Positions 17,525 through 27,142 of a DNA stretch of 64,000 bases are shown here, one piece after another (positions within the stretch are counted from its first letter, which is position 1; each line of letters begins with the position of its first letter). The notes below the pieces were generated by a model. That model was not told the origin of the DNA and ran no database searches. It saw only the letters and a program-made list of their open reading frames with translations. This stretch comes from Scytonema hofmannii PCC 7110. Its GTDB lineage: Bacteria; Cyanobacteriota; Cyanobacteriia; Cyanobacteriales; Nostocaceae. The stretch covers positions 372,001-436,000 of the forward strand of contig NZ_KQ976354.1 in assembly GCF_000346485.2 (NCBI RefSeq), in the 5' to 3' direction. The translations under genes were made by a program, and so were the position numbers.

Positions 17525-18289
17525 AACAGTCGTTTTTACTTTGGAAAGAACACCCTTTTCGTCTTCATCATATCGCTGATGAACTGTTTCCCAAGCGGCT
17601 TGTTCAGCCTTGGATTCATCGTTTGTTTCTCTGAGGACGGTATTGTAGCGCTCAATAAATGTGCCTTGAGCTTCAACAGAAAGATGAGAGCGAATCTCTG
17701 GAGATAAATCCTCTGGGCTGTTACAACCTCCAGTACATGCACGAGGTAACGCTTGCTCGATTGTATGAACTTCTTCGCCACCTGCACTTTGTAGTAAAAG
17801 TTGAAACTCTCCAGAACGTTCTGCAGGAATTTCTATCATGACCAAGAATTCACCAGCTTGCAAGCGGGTTTGATAAATAGCGGCTTTGTCCTCTGGCATT
17901 CCCAATGCAGTTAAGACGGATACTAAACCTGCACCAGCACTACCTGCGATCGCACCGCTAGCCGCCCCTAGTAATATTGCACCAATAGGACCTGCGGCAA
18001 CAATCGGACCGACAAAAGGAATAAACAGTACACCAACACCAGTGAGCAAGCTTAGGAAGGAACCGAATAAAGATCCAAAGATTGCTCCTGTTCTCAATCC
18101 TCCTAAAATGACATCTCTTTTACTAATGAAGCCAGCAATTCGGGTTTCTGATTGAAAGTTTCTGCCCATAACCGAGATGTGGTCTCTAGACACACCTCGA
18201 TCGAGTAAACGTCGAATTACATCATCAACTTGCTTTTGCTCTTTAAAAACAGCTGAGGTAGTACGTTCTGCTTTGTATACTTCTGCCAC
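17522..18289 (-). CDS. Stress-type protein with Gly/Ala-rich helices and C-terminal ChaB domain
   Basis: Predicted 255 residues from GTG 18289, which has GGAG seven bases upstream. A longer reading from 18370 starts inside an STRR and begins with repeat-encoded residues ([18 protein letters not shown]), so I reject it. The N-terminal 55 residues resemble general stress protein 17M ([27 protein letters not shown]). The middle is a Gly/Ala-rich hydrophobic stretch (about 65-125) like a glycine-zipper membrane hairpin. The end (about 195-250) is a ChaB-type domain ([33 protein letters not shown]). It lies 92 bases after dps on the same strand, so a shared stress role is plausible. Confidence 0.8.
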   Translation of the reverse strand: MAEVYKAERTTSAVFKEQKQVDDVIRRLLDRGVSRDHISVMGRNFQSETRIAGFISKRDVILGGLRTGAIFGSLFGSFLSLLTGVGVLFIPFVGPIVAAGPIGAILLGAASGAIAGSAGAGLVSVLTALGMPEDKAAIYQTRLQAGEFLVMIEIPAERSGEFQLLLQSAGGEEVHTIEQALPRACTGGCNSPEDLSPEIRSHLSVEAQGTFIERYNTVLRETNDESKAEQAAWETVHQRYDEDEKGVLSKVKTTV

Positions 18290-18302
18290 CTGGATACTCC
18301 TT

Positions 18303-18362
18303 TTTATTGGGAATGGGGAATAGGGAATGGGGACTAGGGACTGGGGACTAGGGACTGGAAAC
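18303..18362. repeat. STRR-like heptamers (GGGACTA/GGGGACT)n
   Basis: Tandem units of GGGACTAGGGACTGGGGACT type, with GGGAATAGGGAATGGGG at the left. They lie between the dps stop and the ChaB-domain gene start and create the false N-terminal extension of the latter. Confidence 0.75.
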
Positions 18363-18381
18363 ATCCCCAATCCCCAATACC

Positions 18382-18921
18382 TTATACGCCTACAGGGGTT
18401 TTTGTTTGTTCTAATCTATTTGAACCGTCAGATTGAACAGACTGTCCTTCAATGAAAGAACGCAGCATCCAAGCTATTTCCTCATGTCCTTCCATCAACC
18501 CGGTTAAGAAATCAGCAGTTCCTTCATCGTGGAAATCATCACTACTGCGATCTATATGTTCCCGTAAGTTGCGAATAACTTGTTCGTGATCGTCTACCAA
18601 TCGAGCCACCATCTCAGTTGCTGTAGGGACATTCCCAGCTTCTTCTTTAAGAGTGGCATGATCTAGAAATCCTTTCAAAGTACCAACTGGGTATCCACCT
18701 AAAGTACGAACTCGCTCAGCTAAAGCATCAATGGTTTCAGTGAGTGTTTCATACTGTTCTTCCCAAAGTTCGTGAAGAGTGCGGAATTGAGGTCCGGTAA
18801 CATCCCAGTGGAACTTTTTAGTTTTTACTAAAAGCACGTAGGCATCTGCCAAATCTTTATTGAGCAACTCAATAACGCCTTGACGTTGTTCTTCTGTTAA
18901 GCCAATATTTAACTTACGCAT
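18382..18921 (-). CDS. dps: Dps-family ferritin-like protein
   Basis: A 179-residue mini-ferritin that oxidises Fe(II) with hydrogen peroxide, stores iron as a dodecamer and may protect DNA. Dps ferroxidase ligands are in place: H38 (KFHWDVTG), H50 and the D65/E69 pair in TIDALAERV. The conserved [12 protein letters not shown] and [10 protein letters not shown] helices follow. The C-terminal tail of about 20 residues ([19 protein letters not shown]) is extra and may be flexible. ATG 18921 opens MRKLNIGL, a usual cyanobacterial Dps start. The ChaB-domain stress gene follows on the same strand. Confidence 0.93.
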   Translation of the reverse strand: MRKLNIGLTEEQRQGVIELLNKDLADAYVLLVKTKKFHWDVTGPQFRTLHELWEEQYETLTETIDALAERVRTLGGYPVGTLKGFLDHATLKEEAGNVPTATEMVARLVDDHEQVIRNLREHIDRSSDDFHDEGTADFLTGLMEGHEEIAWMLRSFIEGQSVQSDGSNRLEQTKTPVGV

Positions 18922-19173
18922 TGCTTGGTATTCCTCAGCTATCTTCTTTACTTAAGTTCACAACTTCTATCCCATATCATCATCAACCTAAGGAATGATT
19001 ATTATAAATATAAATAGAAATAGACACCTTGCCATCAGCTATCAAGATGCCTATCCTATTGGTAAGATTGGTAGAGTCTTTCACCAATTTACTTTTGATT
19101 TGAGCAACTATTTACTTTTGAAATGCATTTCAAAAAATGTATCCCGATTCAGTAAAAAGTATGAAATGTTCCG

Positions 19174-19536
19174 TTAGTCCTTACCTGTCACTTTGTCTAA
19201 CAAATTCTTCACTTCATCTTCTACTGTTGTTGCATTGCCTGAATTTTCAGGACGCTTCTGCTTCTCAATATCAGCTGTTCCCTGAATCTCATTCAGCCCG
19301 CCACCCTTTGTTGCCTCAATTTGCTCTTCAGCATTTAGAGGTGGTTTTGCAGAGGCTTCATCAGTTCTTTTTTGTATATCTAATAACTGTGTTGTAGCAT
19401 CTTTAGGATTGCTCTTGTTGGTTCCAGCTGCTACAGCAGGAAAAGCATTAGAGAAAAACAACAAAGTACAAGCGATCGCTACAATTACAAAACGTACTGG
19501 ACGTAGCATAGATAAATCAAAACCAACTTTCTTCAT
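19174..19536 (-). CDS. Small exported protein, low-temperature-induced-like
   Basis: A 120-residue protein with an N-terminal signal peptide (RPVRFVIVAIACTLLFFSNAFPAVAAG, cleavage likely after AVA near residue 37). The mature part is short, charged and probably disordered, with EEQIEATKGGGLNEIQGTAD, KQKRPENSG and a final amphipathic helix DEVKNLLDKVTGKD. It resembles small cyanobacterial proteins annotated as low temperature-induced, sharing the GGLNEIQGTAD-x-KRPENS phrase as I remember it; this is recognition from memory. It would act in the periplasm or thylakoid lumen. It stands alone, minus strand, after dps. The start ATG 19536 has AGGAGG about 6 bases upstream (TAGGAGGATTTTAGATG). Confidence 0.7.
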   Translation of the reverse strand: MKKVGFDLSMLRPVRFVIVAIACTLLFFSNAFPAVAAGTNKSNPKDATTQLLDIQKRTDEASAKPPLNAEEQIEATKGGGLNEIQGTADIEKQKRPENSGNATTVEDEVKNLLDKVTGKD

Positions 19537-20173
19537 CTAAAATCCTCCTAAATGATTAGGTTATCCAAAAATCACGCATATACGGCTTTGACCGCAAACA
19601 AATAAGCATTACATAAATACTTATTTGTCGTCAGTTTCAGATACCACAACAGCCAACTACAATCGGCATATGATTGAAAGTTCTATCTTTACTAGCTGGA
19701 ACGCCATATTTAAGATAGTTTCAAGGATGCCTATCGATATGGGTTAGCTTATTCTTTTTTTATTATGAAAGCAGTCAGTTATGTATCGACCCCAAGAAGG
19801 AAATTTTACCTGTATCAAAATCAATCTACAGATAGACCCAATTTGTACACTTTTAGTATCTGTATGAGTGATATTATGTATAGAGGCTAATGTTTTTTAT
19901 TTGCTGCTAAGTATTCTATTTTATGCTATTGGCTTAAACTCAGACAACATCATAACAAAAGAAAATTTCAGGAAAAATTCCCATGAAAAGCATTAACCAA
20001 ACTAGCTATGTTTGTTAGAGGATGTTTTAAAAGTCCTCTTGTTGGTAGCAAAACGTTTTAGATTTCCCTAAATCCCCCTTTCCAAGGGGGGCTAGGGGGG
20101 ATCAATAGGTGCTTAAAAACACAGCAAACTACTTTTCAAACAACCTCTTACTCCCTTCTTTAAGATTGTTAAA
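19537..20173. other. Intergenic, AT-rich, with G-run repeat
   Basis: No gene is seen. Positions about 20061-20103 carry the repeat GATTTCCCTAAATCCCCC, then AAGGGGGGCTAGGGGGGATC. The C-run and G-run are complementary and can pair. The GGCTAGGGGGGATC end is shared with 1524-1541. The rest may hold the promoter of the small exported protein gene. Confidence 0.5.
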
Positions 20174-20196
20174 TGGTCACTGGTCACTGGTCACTG
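20174..20196 (-). repeat. STRR heptamers (CAGTGAC)n after uvrC
   Basis: Three units in the coding direction of uvrC begin at the base after its TAA stop codon. Confidence 0.8.
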
Positions 20197-22107
20197 TTAA
20201 GGATGGAAATAATCGTAAATTTCTTGAGCTAAACGCTGACCAATACCCGGAACTTCAGCAATTTGTGCGAGTGTAGCCTGTCGAATGTAATCAACCGAGC
20301 GGAAATGTCCCAACAGTTGCTTTTGCCGATGGTGTCCCAGACCGGGAATTTCATCTAAACGCGATCGCTTTAACTTATCGCTACGCTGCTGTCGGTGAAA
20401 ACTCACAGCAAACCTATGCGCCTCATCCCGCAATCGTCGTAAGAGTTGTACTCCAGATTGTTCGGGATCGGTTTCTAAAGGTTGCGACTCACCCGGTAAA
20501 AAAATCTCTTCCCGGCGTTTTGCCAAACTCACGACTCGCAAGTCTTCCAATAAATTCATCTCTTGCAAAACAGCAACAACAGAAGACAATTGACCTTTAC
20601 CACCATCTATCATAATGAGGTCAGGCCAATCAGGGTTTCCCTCGCGAGGCAATTGCGGATCTTCGCCGTACTTGCGAAACCGACGTTGAATGACTTCAGC
20701 TAGACTGGCAAAATCATCTGAATGTCCTACTGTGACTGTCGGATTTTTAATTTTGTAATGGCGATAATACTGCTTTGCTGGTAATCCATCGATAAACACA
20801 ACTTGGGAAGCAACAGCATTAGACCCTTGGATGTGGGAAATATCGTAACCTTCGATTCGGTGGGGTAAGTCGGGTAGATCGAGAATAGTGGCTAAATCTT
20901 GCATCGCTTCGTTATTGCGATCGCTCAATTTTTGCATTCTTTGCAGTTCATACTGAGCATTTCGCTCTACCATCTCAATCAACTCTGCCTTGACTTGGCG
21001 CTGGGGAGTCAAAATTATTACCTTTCGTCCTTTTCTCTGAGTCAAGACATCTGCCAGTATTTCGCTATCTAGCAGATCGTACTGTACCAAAATCTCTGTA
21101 GGAATTTCTACTGAGTCAGCTGTTTGATAATGCTCCTCAAGAACTCGTTGCAATATCGCCCCCGGTTCAAATTGGGGAGTGGGCTGTAGGGGTGCAATGC
21201 CTTGCGCCCCTACTTCCGCAACAAATGCCAAGCGTCCCACCAACTGTCCGGCACGAATCTGGAATAATTGAATGCAGGCGTGTTGTTCGTCTGCTGCCAA
21301 AGCAATGGCATCCCGTGACACAGTATCATCTGGTAAGGATACTTTTTGATCTGCACTCAGTGATTTTAACCCAGAAATTTGGTCGCGGATGCGTGCTGCT
21401 GATTCAAAATTCAGCGCCTCTGAGGCTTTGTGCATTTGTTCTGTTAGGGTATCTATAAGTTCACTAGACCGACCCTGGAATACCATTGCGACTTTTTGTA
21501 CGGTTTTGCGGTATTCCTCTGGTGAAATCATCTGCTGACACACACCCGGACAGCGACCTAAATCGTAGTTCAAGCAAGGACGATCTTTAAACAGAGGTTG
21601 GGGGCGCTGTCTTAGAGGAAAAATCCGCTTGCACAGGCGCAGTATTTCCCGCAGTAAGTGAGAATCTGTATAAGGTCCGTAAAATTTATCTTTTTCTTTA
21701 CCTATTTGGCGTTTGCGGGTAATAAAGATACGCGGATACTGTTCTGACCAAGTGATACAAACATAGGGATATTTCTTATCATCTTTCAGCAGAACGTTAA
21801 AGTACGGCTGATGCTGCTTGATCAGGTTAGCTTCTAAAGCTAAGGCTTCAGCTTCTGTATCGGTAACAATGAATTCTATCTCTGTCACCTGTTTGACCAT
21901 CGTCGCAATACGTTCGCTCAATCTTTGGGATTCTCGAAAGTAGGAACGAACTCGCGATCGCAACTTTCGCGATTTCCCTATATAGATAATGCGATCGCTA
22001 CCGTCCCGCATCAAATAGATTCCCGGTTCTGGAGGAATTTCTTGTAGACGGTTTTCCAGACGTTCTGGATCTTTAACAAGTGGTACTGTTTGAGCGGATG
22101 CTGTCAC
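20197..22107 (-). CDS. uvrC: UvrC, excinuclease ABC subunit C
   Basis: A 636-residue nuclease subunit that makes the 3' and 5' incisions in nucleotide excision repair with UvrA and UvrB. The GIY-YIG domain is at about 27-60 ([23 protein letters not shown]). The UVR motif is near 215-250 ([17 protein letters not shown]). The C-terminal RNase H-like nuclease has [10 protein letters not shown] and [12 protein letters not shown]. It ends with a tandem helix-hairpin-helix ([31 protein letters not shown]). Residues about 299-308 ([10 protein letters not shown]) come from a palindromic repeat at 21186-21213 inserted in frame between the UVR and nuclease domains. The start ATG 22107 is 10 codons before [11 protein letters not shown]; no other candidate looks better. 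Confidence 0.95.
   Translation of the reverse strand: MTASAQTVPLVKDPERLENRLQEIPPEPGIYLMRDGSDRIIYIGKSRKLRSRVRSYFRESQRLSERIATMVKQVTEIEFIVTDTEAEALALEANLIKQHQPYFNVLLKDDKKYPYVCITWSEQYPRIFITRKRQIGKEKDKFYGPYTDSHLLREILRLCKRIFPLRQRPQPLFKDRPCLNYDLGRCPGVCQQMISPEEYRKTVQKVAMVFQGRSSELIDTLTEQMHKASEALNFESAARIRDQISGLKSLSADQKVSLPDDTVSRDAIALAADEQHACIQLFQIRAGQLVGRLAFVAEVGAQGIAPLQPTPQFEPGAILQRVLEEHYQTADSVEIPTEILVQYDLLDSEILADVLTQRKGRKVIILTPQRQVKAELIEMVERNAQYELQRMQKLSDRNNEAMQDLATILDLPDLPHRIEGYDISHIQGSNAVASQVVFIDGLPAKQYYRHYKIKNPTVTVGHSDDFASLAEVIQRRFRKYGEDPQLPREGNPDWPDLIMIDGGKGQLSSVVAVLQEMNLLEDLRVVSLAKRREEIFLPGESQPLETDPEQSGVQLLRRLRDEAHRFAVSFHRQQRSDKLKRSRLDEIPGLGHHRQKQLLGHFRSVDYIRQATLAQIAEVPGIGQRLAQEIYDYFHP
21186..21213. 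repeat. Palindromic repeat inside uvrC
   Basis: GTAGGGGTGCAATG is mirrored by CCTTGCGCCCCTAC with a mismatch. This is a dispersed intergenic palindrome type in cyanobacteria, here lying within a coding frame that stays open. Confidence 0.7.
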
Positions 22108-22257
22108 AACAATCTAATTTCTGGTATTTACAAAAATCTATCTAAGTAAGTCGGCGCAAACGTCACTAGTTTGTAGTTGCGTTTTAGCACGCTAAAGCGC
22201 AACTACGATCCGAATATAAACATTTATTTTTCATTGTCAACCTACTTATCTCTATTT

Positions 22258-22387
22258 TAAGGGATGTCCAAGAAATAAATTATCCCCAATTGTGGTAATA
22301 GCGTCCTCGCCCGTTTTATATCAGTGACGGGCTGTGAGCACCGCACCACAAGAGAAAGTTGGATATTTTTTTATTTGAAATTCCCTA
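22258..22387. mobile_element. MITE family A, copy 2
   Basis: The left end TAAGGGATGTCCAAGAAATA, then the TATCCCCAATTGTGG block; the right end is CACCACAAGAGAAAGTTGG, then TTTATTTGAAATTCCCTA. It has the same ends as copies 1 and 3, with a shorter loop and no internal array. Confidence 0.7.
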
Positions 22388-22504
22388 AGTAAGATTACTA
22401 GGATTGTATAGCTGCGATGACGAACATCGCCAAGACAAGTATGAAATAGGACTTCTCAGACATCCTCTGAGGAGTTTTATATCAAGTAGAGCCATTAAAT
22501 TAAC

Positions 22505-22537
22505 AAAAACCCGGTTTCTTTGAGAAACCGGGTTTCT
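22505..22537. repeat. Hairpin AAACCCGGTTTCTTTGAGAA type
   Basis: AAAACCCGGTTTCT is mirrored by AGAAACCGGGTTTCT. It belongs to the same hairpin group as 37199-37231 and 62012-62044. Confidence 0.7.
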
Positions 22538-22678
22538 ATGTCTCAGTTTTTTGATGTTGACCTAGTTAGTAGTCTGATTTGGTTTTAAAATACTCTTTTT
22601 CTCTCTGTGTTCTATCTTATCTCATGCGGTTAATAACAGTTTTCATAATTCCAAGAAGATTTTAATTATGAAATATAC

Positions 22679-22733
22679 GTAGGGTGGGCAATGCCCACGT
22701 GTCAAGCTTTTGGACGGCATAGCTCTACCTACA
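22679..22733. repeat. Palindromic GTAGGGTGGGC repeat, degraded copy 3
   Basis: GTAGGGTGGGCAATGCCCAC is intact on the left. The right arm is altered, ending AGCTCTACCTAC. Confidence 0.5.
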
Positions 22734-22894
22734 CAACCATCTTGATATAAATTTATTGTGTAAGAATAATTAAAATAAGGAAGACTTCGGATTAAAAATT
22801 GAGTCTTCAATATTAAGAGAATCAACGGATTTATATCTTAGAAAAACTCAATTATAATTAATAATACATTTAAGTTATTGGTGAAAAAGAAGAA

Positions 22895-23074
22895 GTGAAC
22901 ATACAAGAATTTGAATCACAGTATCGAGTTACTATGGAGCGAACGTTAAATGAACTGCAAACAGCGATTTTGCTCTTGGAACAAGTTCAAAGCAAAATTT
23001 CCCAGATTGGCAGTTCTGTACAAACTCTCAGTCAATGTGTTGAAGAGTTTATTACCGAGCAAAAGTCAGAGTAA
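22895..23074 (+). CDS. Small 59-residue coiled-coil protein
   Basis: A short frame from GTG 22895 to TAA 23072-23074 encodes MNIQEFESQYRVTMERTLNE, then a continuous helix (LQTAILLLEQVQSKISQIGS) and a polar end EEFITEQKSE. Heptad-like spacing of Leu, Ile and Val suggests a coiled coil. There is only a weak ribosome site (AGAAG). It is not recognised as a named family. It converges with the response regulator at 23096, leaving only 21 bases between stops. Codon use looks like that of the neighbours. No membrane or signal segment is visible. An internal ATG at codon 14 is an alternative start. Confidence 0.55.
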   Translation: MNIQEFESQYRVTMERTLNELQTAILLLEQVQSKISQIGSSVQTLSQCVEEFITEQKSE

Positions 23075-23095
23075 ATATGAAACAAGCATATAAAT

Positions 23096-23518
23096 TTATA
23101 TACTAAGACACGCAAATTCTTCTTGAATTGCCTGCATAAGATGTGAAAGATTGATAGGTTTAACAAAGTAACGACGAACTCCCAGTTCCATTGCTCTTTC
23201 TCGATCGGCGCGAAAGGCAAAAGCTGAAACTACGATAATAGGTATCTTGGCAAGCTGTGGTTGCTGTTGGATTTGTTCTAGCAGCACATAACCATCAATA
23301 TCTGGTAATTTTAAGTCTAATAAAATTAACTCTGGCTGAAATTCAGCTATGGTGGAAAAAAAATTAGAGGCTTCAGCCAAGCTTTGAACGTTATAACTGT
23401 GGTAGCTCAGATAATCACTCAGCAACATCCTATTGGCATCATTGTCTTCAATAAGCAAAATTCGTCGAGTTTGTTGAGATTGCCGTTTCTGCTTTGCAGA
23501 AAGTAACTTTGCCGCCAT
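23096..23518 (-). CDS. Single-domain response regulator
   Basis: A 140-residue CheY-like receiver with a basic 17-residue lead (KLLSAKQKRQSQQTRR). The acidic pocket is IEDNDANR, the acceptor is D68 in LILLDLKLPD, the switch Ser is in VVSAFAF, and K120 is in YFVKPINL. No output domain is present. This shape (DLKLPDIDGYVLLEQI) is typical of DivK-like or hybrid-kinase-derived receivers that work in phosphorelays. It stands alone with no kinase adjacent, so the partner cannot be inferred from context. The start ATG 23518 precedes the basic lead; there is no strong ribosome site. Confidence 0.9.
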   Translation of the reverse strand: MAAKLLSAKQKRQSQQTRRILLIEDNDANRMLLSDYLSYHSYNVQSLAEASNFFSTIAEFQPELILLDLKLPDIDGYVLLEQIQQQPQLAKIPIIVVSAFAFRADRERAMELGVRRYFVKPINLSHLMQAIQEEFACLSI

Positions 23519-23943
23519 TTCTACCTATCTTTTAAGTTATGAGTCAAGAATGATTGCCAAAATTTCAAATCTTGAAGATCGTAAAGTTACGTATTTAAAC
23601 GGATGTCAAAATTTTAGTTTATGTATTTAAAAATTTTTAAATTAGGATTTTAAGTCAAAAATAAAGATGATGTTGTTAGCATCATCTTACAATATAATTT
23701 TCATAAAAATATCAAGTTTTATTGAATTTTTTTTAAAAAACTTTGAATATTTATAATCGCTCTCTAATTTCCTAAGATTACTCGATCAATCTACTTAATG
23801 TAAGCAACTAATGCTTCAATCTACAGTAATCATGAAGTAAAGATGTAGAGAAATAGGGGAGACCGAAAAAATACGGAAAATAAAAAGGAGCGATTATGCT
23901 CCCCTATTTAGTTTTTAGTTTGCAACCGTCATCTTAACGATGA
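23519..23943. other. AT-rich intergenic region
   Basis: No gene is seen. The right part carries the terminator of the PEP-CTERM gene; the left part should hold the promoter of the response regulator. Confidence 0.5.
23882..23904 (-). terminator. Terminator of the PEP-CTERM gene
   Basis: On the minus strand GGAGC-ATAATC-GCTCC is followed by TTTTTATTTT. It lies about 40 bases after the stop of the gene at 23944. Confidence 0.7.
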
Positions 23944-24795
23944 TTACGCCTTTTTCAACTTACGTTGTGTAGCAAATACTCCACCAACTACTAACATACC
24001 CAGCATGACAGAAGGTTCTGGAGTTGATTTTACAGGCTCGCCTTGAATAGTAACTTGGTAGTTGCCATTATGAGATTTACCATCACTTTTTTCAACTAAC
24101 CCAGACTGTGTAGCTTGGAAGCTGTAAAGGAAGTCAGTTACTCCGTTGTAGGTATACTTCACAACTTCACTGGCTTGGAATCCATTCGGTACAAAAGAAT
24201 ACACATCTTTTAAATTGTAGTGACCGGCTAAACCAATACTGATTAAGCCAGTTGAGTCATTTTGGTTGACATAGGAGATGTTGGGGTCACTGGATCTTTG
24301 AAATCCACCGTTGGATAAAAAGCCTAAATATGTCGCAAAATTATAGCCAACACCAGCTTTGGTACTAAAATCTTTAAACCAACGGTTAGCAAGGTTATTT
24401 GCTCCAAAACCAGTGCTGTAGGTACCACCCGTTGTTGTAAACCAGTCCGCACCAGTTAGGCTGCTCAAGCTCAGGCTCTTGCCACCAATAGTACCGCTTA
24501 ATGTGGTAACAGGAGCGTTTTTGAAGCTAGCCAAAGAGGCATAGGCGGGAGTTTCGCTGTCGGAAAAGAGTTCAACGTTACCAGTGGGGCTGTTGCTGTC
24601 ACCAGTTAAGATATTGGACAAGCTAGCATTTGGATCTGCAAATGTATTCGTGGCATTAGCATTGTATTTAATATATTGACCACCAGTAATCGAAGCATTA
24701 GTCAAGCTTCCTGCAAATGCTGGGGAGGTTGCGATCGCACTTACACCTGCAGCGATTGATGCACCAATCAAAAATTTGTTAATAAGCGTTTTCAT
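23944..24795 (-). CDS. PEP-CTERM sorting-domain protein
   Basis: A 283-residue exported protein. A signal peptide (INKFLIGASIAAGVSAIATSPAFAG, cleavage after AFA near residue 28) and a C-terminal PEP-CTERM anchor (TPEPSVMLGMLVVGGVFA, then TQRKLKK) bracket a beta-rich body with many Asn, Ser and Thr. The PEP-CTERM tail is a signal for an exosortase that processes surface or extracellular-matrix proteins. The N-terminal part GSLTNASITGGQYIKYN is reminiscent of the cyanobacterial NF038130 PEP-CTERM group, a tentative match. It is monocistronic with its own terminator. No exosortase gene is present in the window. Confidence 0.85.
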   Translation of the reverse strand: MKTLINKFLIGASIAAGVSAIATSPAFAGSLTNASITGGQYIKYNANATNTFADPNASLSNILTGDSNSPTGNVELFSDSETPAYASLASFKNAPVTTLSGTIGGKSLSLSSLTGADWFTTTGGTYSTGFGANNLANRWFKDFSTKAGVGYNFATYLGFLSNGGFQRSSDPNISYVNQNDSTGLISIGLAGHYNLKDVYSFVPNGFQASEVVKYTYNGVTDFLYSFQATQSGLVEKSDGKSHNGNYQVTIQGEPVKSTPEPSVMLGMLVVGGVFATQRKLKKA

Positions 24796-25507
24796 TTTTT
24801 GTCTCCATCAGTTGTGGGGTTGAGTTTTATACACTTAACTCTTTTTAGGGTTTGGCTGGCTTGACTACAGGTAATGGTTGTTTAACTACCGTTTCTTTTC
24901 CAAAACACGGCTGTTTTGCTCACCCCTGTTCATCACCTACACTCCACATTCAGTCTACGAAACTGGGAGACACAATAGGTTAAGTTACTGTAGAGTCTAT
25001 ATAAACTCTAGCTAAAAATATAACGGGAGTTATTGCAGTACTCTTAAGTAAAATCTCTTGATTTTCTAAAAATTAAAGTTTTATATAACACAAGCTTTAT
25101 TGCAGTGACCAGTGATTAATCAGTCCCCAATACTGAAAGGCTGAGAAAATTGTCGAGTGAGACAAGGAGGCAATACTACTCGGATAAGAATTTTGTGGGT
25201 TGGGCTTTCCCCAAGGGGAAACTCAACAATGTCCTGTAAATGTTGGGTTTCGTTCCTCAACCCAACCTACTACCGCGTCCACCTTAAAATGTTGGGTTGA
25301 GACTGCAGGGGGGCATGGGAGCAGGGAGCAGGGAAGAAAAAAAGGGCGCATCCCAATTTGGAAAAAACACGCCTGCGATGTTCGTAATTGCGTCTATACA
25401 AACAAAGTCCACCGACGTGGACTTCATATGAAGTCCACGTCGGCGGACTCAGGCTTTTGCCAAAACTAATTTTCTTCCTGTCCCATGTTGAAGTTTGAGT
25501 TGCTTTG
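24796..25507. other. Intergenic with several palindromic repeats
   Basis: No credible gene is seen. It holds a GGGTTGGGCTTTCC...GTTGGGTTTCG...CAACCCAACC inverted-repeat element at about 25196-25272, an STRR relic (CAGTGACCAGTGATTAATCA) near 25103-25122, and the large hairpin at 25406-25449. Confidence 0.55.
25406..25449. repeat. 44-bp near-perfect palindrome (AGTCCACCGACGTGGACTTC)
   Basis: AGTCCACCGACGTGGACTTC is mirrored around CATATG, with a single mismatched pair (CACCG against CGGCG). It is a hairpin repeat of a type common in Nostocales. It lies 58 bases from the stop of the small PEP-CTERM gene and may terminate it. Confidence 0.8.
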
Positions 25508-25756
25508 CTATCTTTTCACCAATTGGCGCTGAGTCGCACACAAACCCAAGACGGCCATTAGCCCCAACAGTGCTGAAGGTTCTGGTACTCTTCTTCTCTG
25601 AGTCTCGGCTCGATCGATCAAGGGTACCAAAGTTGTGGTATACGTAAATGTGTATGGATCTTCATTTACTTGAGCTTGTACCGAGGTCATAGCAAGCCCG
25701 TAAAAAAATAATGTTATTGACGCGTATCCAACAAATTTTCTAATCCTGTTCGCCAT
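25508..25756 (-). CDS. Small PEP-CTERM protein
   Basis: An 82-residue exported protein if read from ATG 25756 (MANRIRKFVGYASITLFFYG), which places a normal signal peptide at the N-terminus with cleavage after VQA. A longer frame from 25831 would put 25 polar residues before the signal and is less likely. The mature part is only about 30 residues (VNEDPYTFTYTTTLVPLIDR), followed by the anchor VPEPSALLGLMAVLGL and the basic tail TQRQLVKR. Almost the whole mature peptide would be released if an exosortase cut at PEP. Function unknown. No strong ribosome site is visible. Confidence 0.65.
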   Translation of the reverse strand: MANRIRKFVGYASITLFFYGLAMTSVQAQVNEDPYTFTYTTTLVPLIDRAETQRRRVPEPSALLGLMAVLGLCATQRQLVKR

Positions 25757-25953
25757 ACTTAATATATATATATTCTTTTTACTTTTCGTAAACAGGCTAC
25801 TGCAATTAAATGCTAATTGCGTGTTTGACAACTAGCATTTGACTCAGGTATGAAAACAACAAATTACTTAAGTAATATTTCAGTAGTTTAACTTGACTTT
25901 ACGGAAAACAAGGAATAGATTTCGTAAACTTATCATTAATTCCCAGTAAAGCC

Positions 25954-27138
25954 TTAATAAATTTTCTCCAGAAAATGAGAAATTCTTTGGACAGCGGTTT
26001 GTAAAACAGGTACATCATGTACTAAAGCAAAACGAACATACCCTTCTCCAGATTTACCAAAGCCTGCACCTGGTGAAACGGCTACTCCTGTTTGTTGCAC
26101 CAATTGGGTACAAAACTCTACAGAATTTTTCCTCCAAGCTTCTGGTAACTTAGCCCAAGTATACATTGTGGCACTAGGGGTAGGAACATCCCAGCCAATT
26201 TGGTGTAAAGCACTGATAAAGCCGTCTCGGCGTTTGCGGAACGTTTCAACAGTTGCTTTGACTCCAGTTTGAGGACCAGTCAGGGCTGCTATGGCACCAT
26301 TCAAAATGCCTTGATACTGATTAAAATCAATTGCAGCTTTTATTTGACGCAAAGCTCCGATCAATTCCGTATTACCAATCGCAAAACCAATACGGAAGCC
26401 GCCCATATTGTATGACTTAGAAAGGGTAAAAAATTCTATCGAGACGCTTTTGTCTGTGTCGGCTTGGAAAATTGATGGGGTTGCCCATTGCCCAGTTTCT
26501 TCAAACACCAAATCTACGTAAGGAAAATCGTGAACCAAAACCAAGTTGTGTTGCTGACAGAATGCAACAGCGTCTTTAAAGAAAGACAGAGGCGCGATCG
26601 CAGTCGTAGGATTGTGAGGGTAGCTCAATACCATGAGTCGTGACTGTTCCAAAACAGGAATGGGAATATCCGCGAACACGGGTAAAAAACCGTTTTCTTC
26701 CTGCAGTGGCATTGCGTAAATTTGACCGTTAGCCAGGTGAACTCCTCCCATATGTGACGGATAACCTGGATCGAGCAGTAGGGCAAAATCTCCTGGGTTG
26801 AGAACTGCTAAAGGAAAATGACCTGTTCCTTCTTGGGAACCGATTAGGGGTAAGACTTCAGTTTCCGGATTGACGGGGATACCAAATCTTTGCTCGTACC
26901 AGTTTGCTGCTGCTTGACGAAATCCTTGAGTTCCACGAAAAAGCAAGTAGCCGTGAGTGCTTGGATCGTGTAGAGATTGGGTAATTGCTTGTATGATATG
27001 TGGTTCTGCTGGTAAGTCTGAAGACCCCAGTGATAAATCAATTAATTGTTGTCCACAAGCCAAAGCTTTTGCTTTCGCTCTGTCCATATCAGCAAATACA
27101 TTAAATTGTAAGGGTTGTAACCGTTTAGCAAATTCCAT
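25954..27138 (-). CDS. PLP-dependent class I/II aminotransferase, LL-DAP aminotransferase-like
   Basis: A 394-residue fold type I aminotransferase. It has the N-terminal substrate segment (IDLSLGSSDLPAEPHI), the cofactor loop (GSQEGTGHFPLAVLNPGD), the LSYPHNPTTA Asn/Pro element, the Asp in HDFPYVDL, and the Schiff-base lysine in TLSKSYNMGGFRIGF. The sequence style is that of the DapC/DapL-related branch often annotated as LL-diaminopimelate or succinyldiaminopimelate aminotransferase in cyanobacteria, so a role in lysine and peptidoglycan precursor synthesis is likely but not proven. ATG 27138 is a natural start. trxA lies 103 bases upstream on the same strand, separated by an STRR. Confidence 0.88.
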   Translation of the reverse strand: MEFAKRLQPLQFNVFADMDRAKAKALACGQQLIDLSLGSSDLPAEPHIIQAITQSLHDPSTHGYLLFRGTQGFRQAAANWYEQRFGIPVNPETEVLPLIGSQEGTGHFPLAVLNPGDFALLLDPGYPSHMGGVHLANGQIYAMPLQEENGFLPVFADIPIPVLEQSRLMVLSYPHNPTTAIAPLSFFKDAVAFCQQHNLVLVHDFPYVDLVFEETGQWATPSIFQADTDKSVSIEFFTLSKSYNMGGFRIGFAIGNTELIGALRQIKAAIDFNQYQGILNGAIAALTGPQTGVKATVETFRKRRDGFISALHQIGWDVPTPSATMYTWAKLPEAWRKNSVEFCTQLVQQTGVAVSPGAGFGKSGEGYVRFALVHDVPVLQTAVQRISHFLEKIY

Positions 27139-27142
27139 ATTT

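Larger units (their letters stand above)
22108..22894. other. Intergenic, crowded with repeats, no gene
   Basis: Between uvrC and a 59-residue small gene. It contains MITE copy 2 (22258-22387), a hairpin (22505-22537) and a degraded GTAGGGTGGGC element (22679-22733). A further palindromic patch near 22165-22205 reads TAGTTGCGTTTTAGC, then GCTAAAGCGCAACTA. No coding frame is supported. Confidence 0.55.

Noticed and set aside
18290-18370. N-terminal extension of the ChaB-domain protein
   Set aside because: It is translated STRR (Pro/Ser-rich); GTG 18289 has a good ribosome site.
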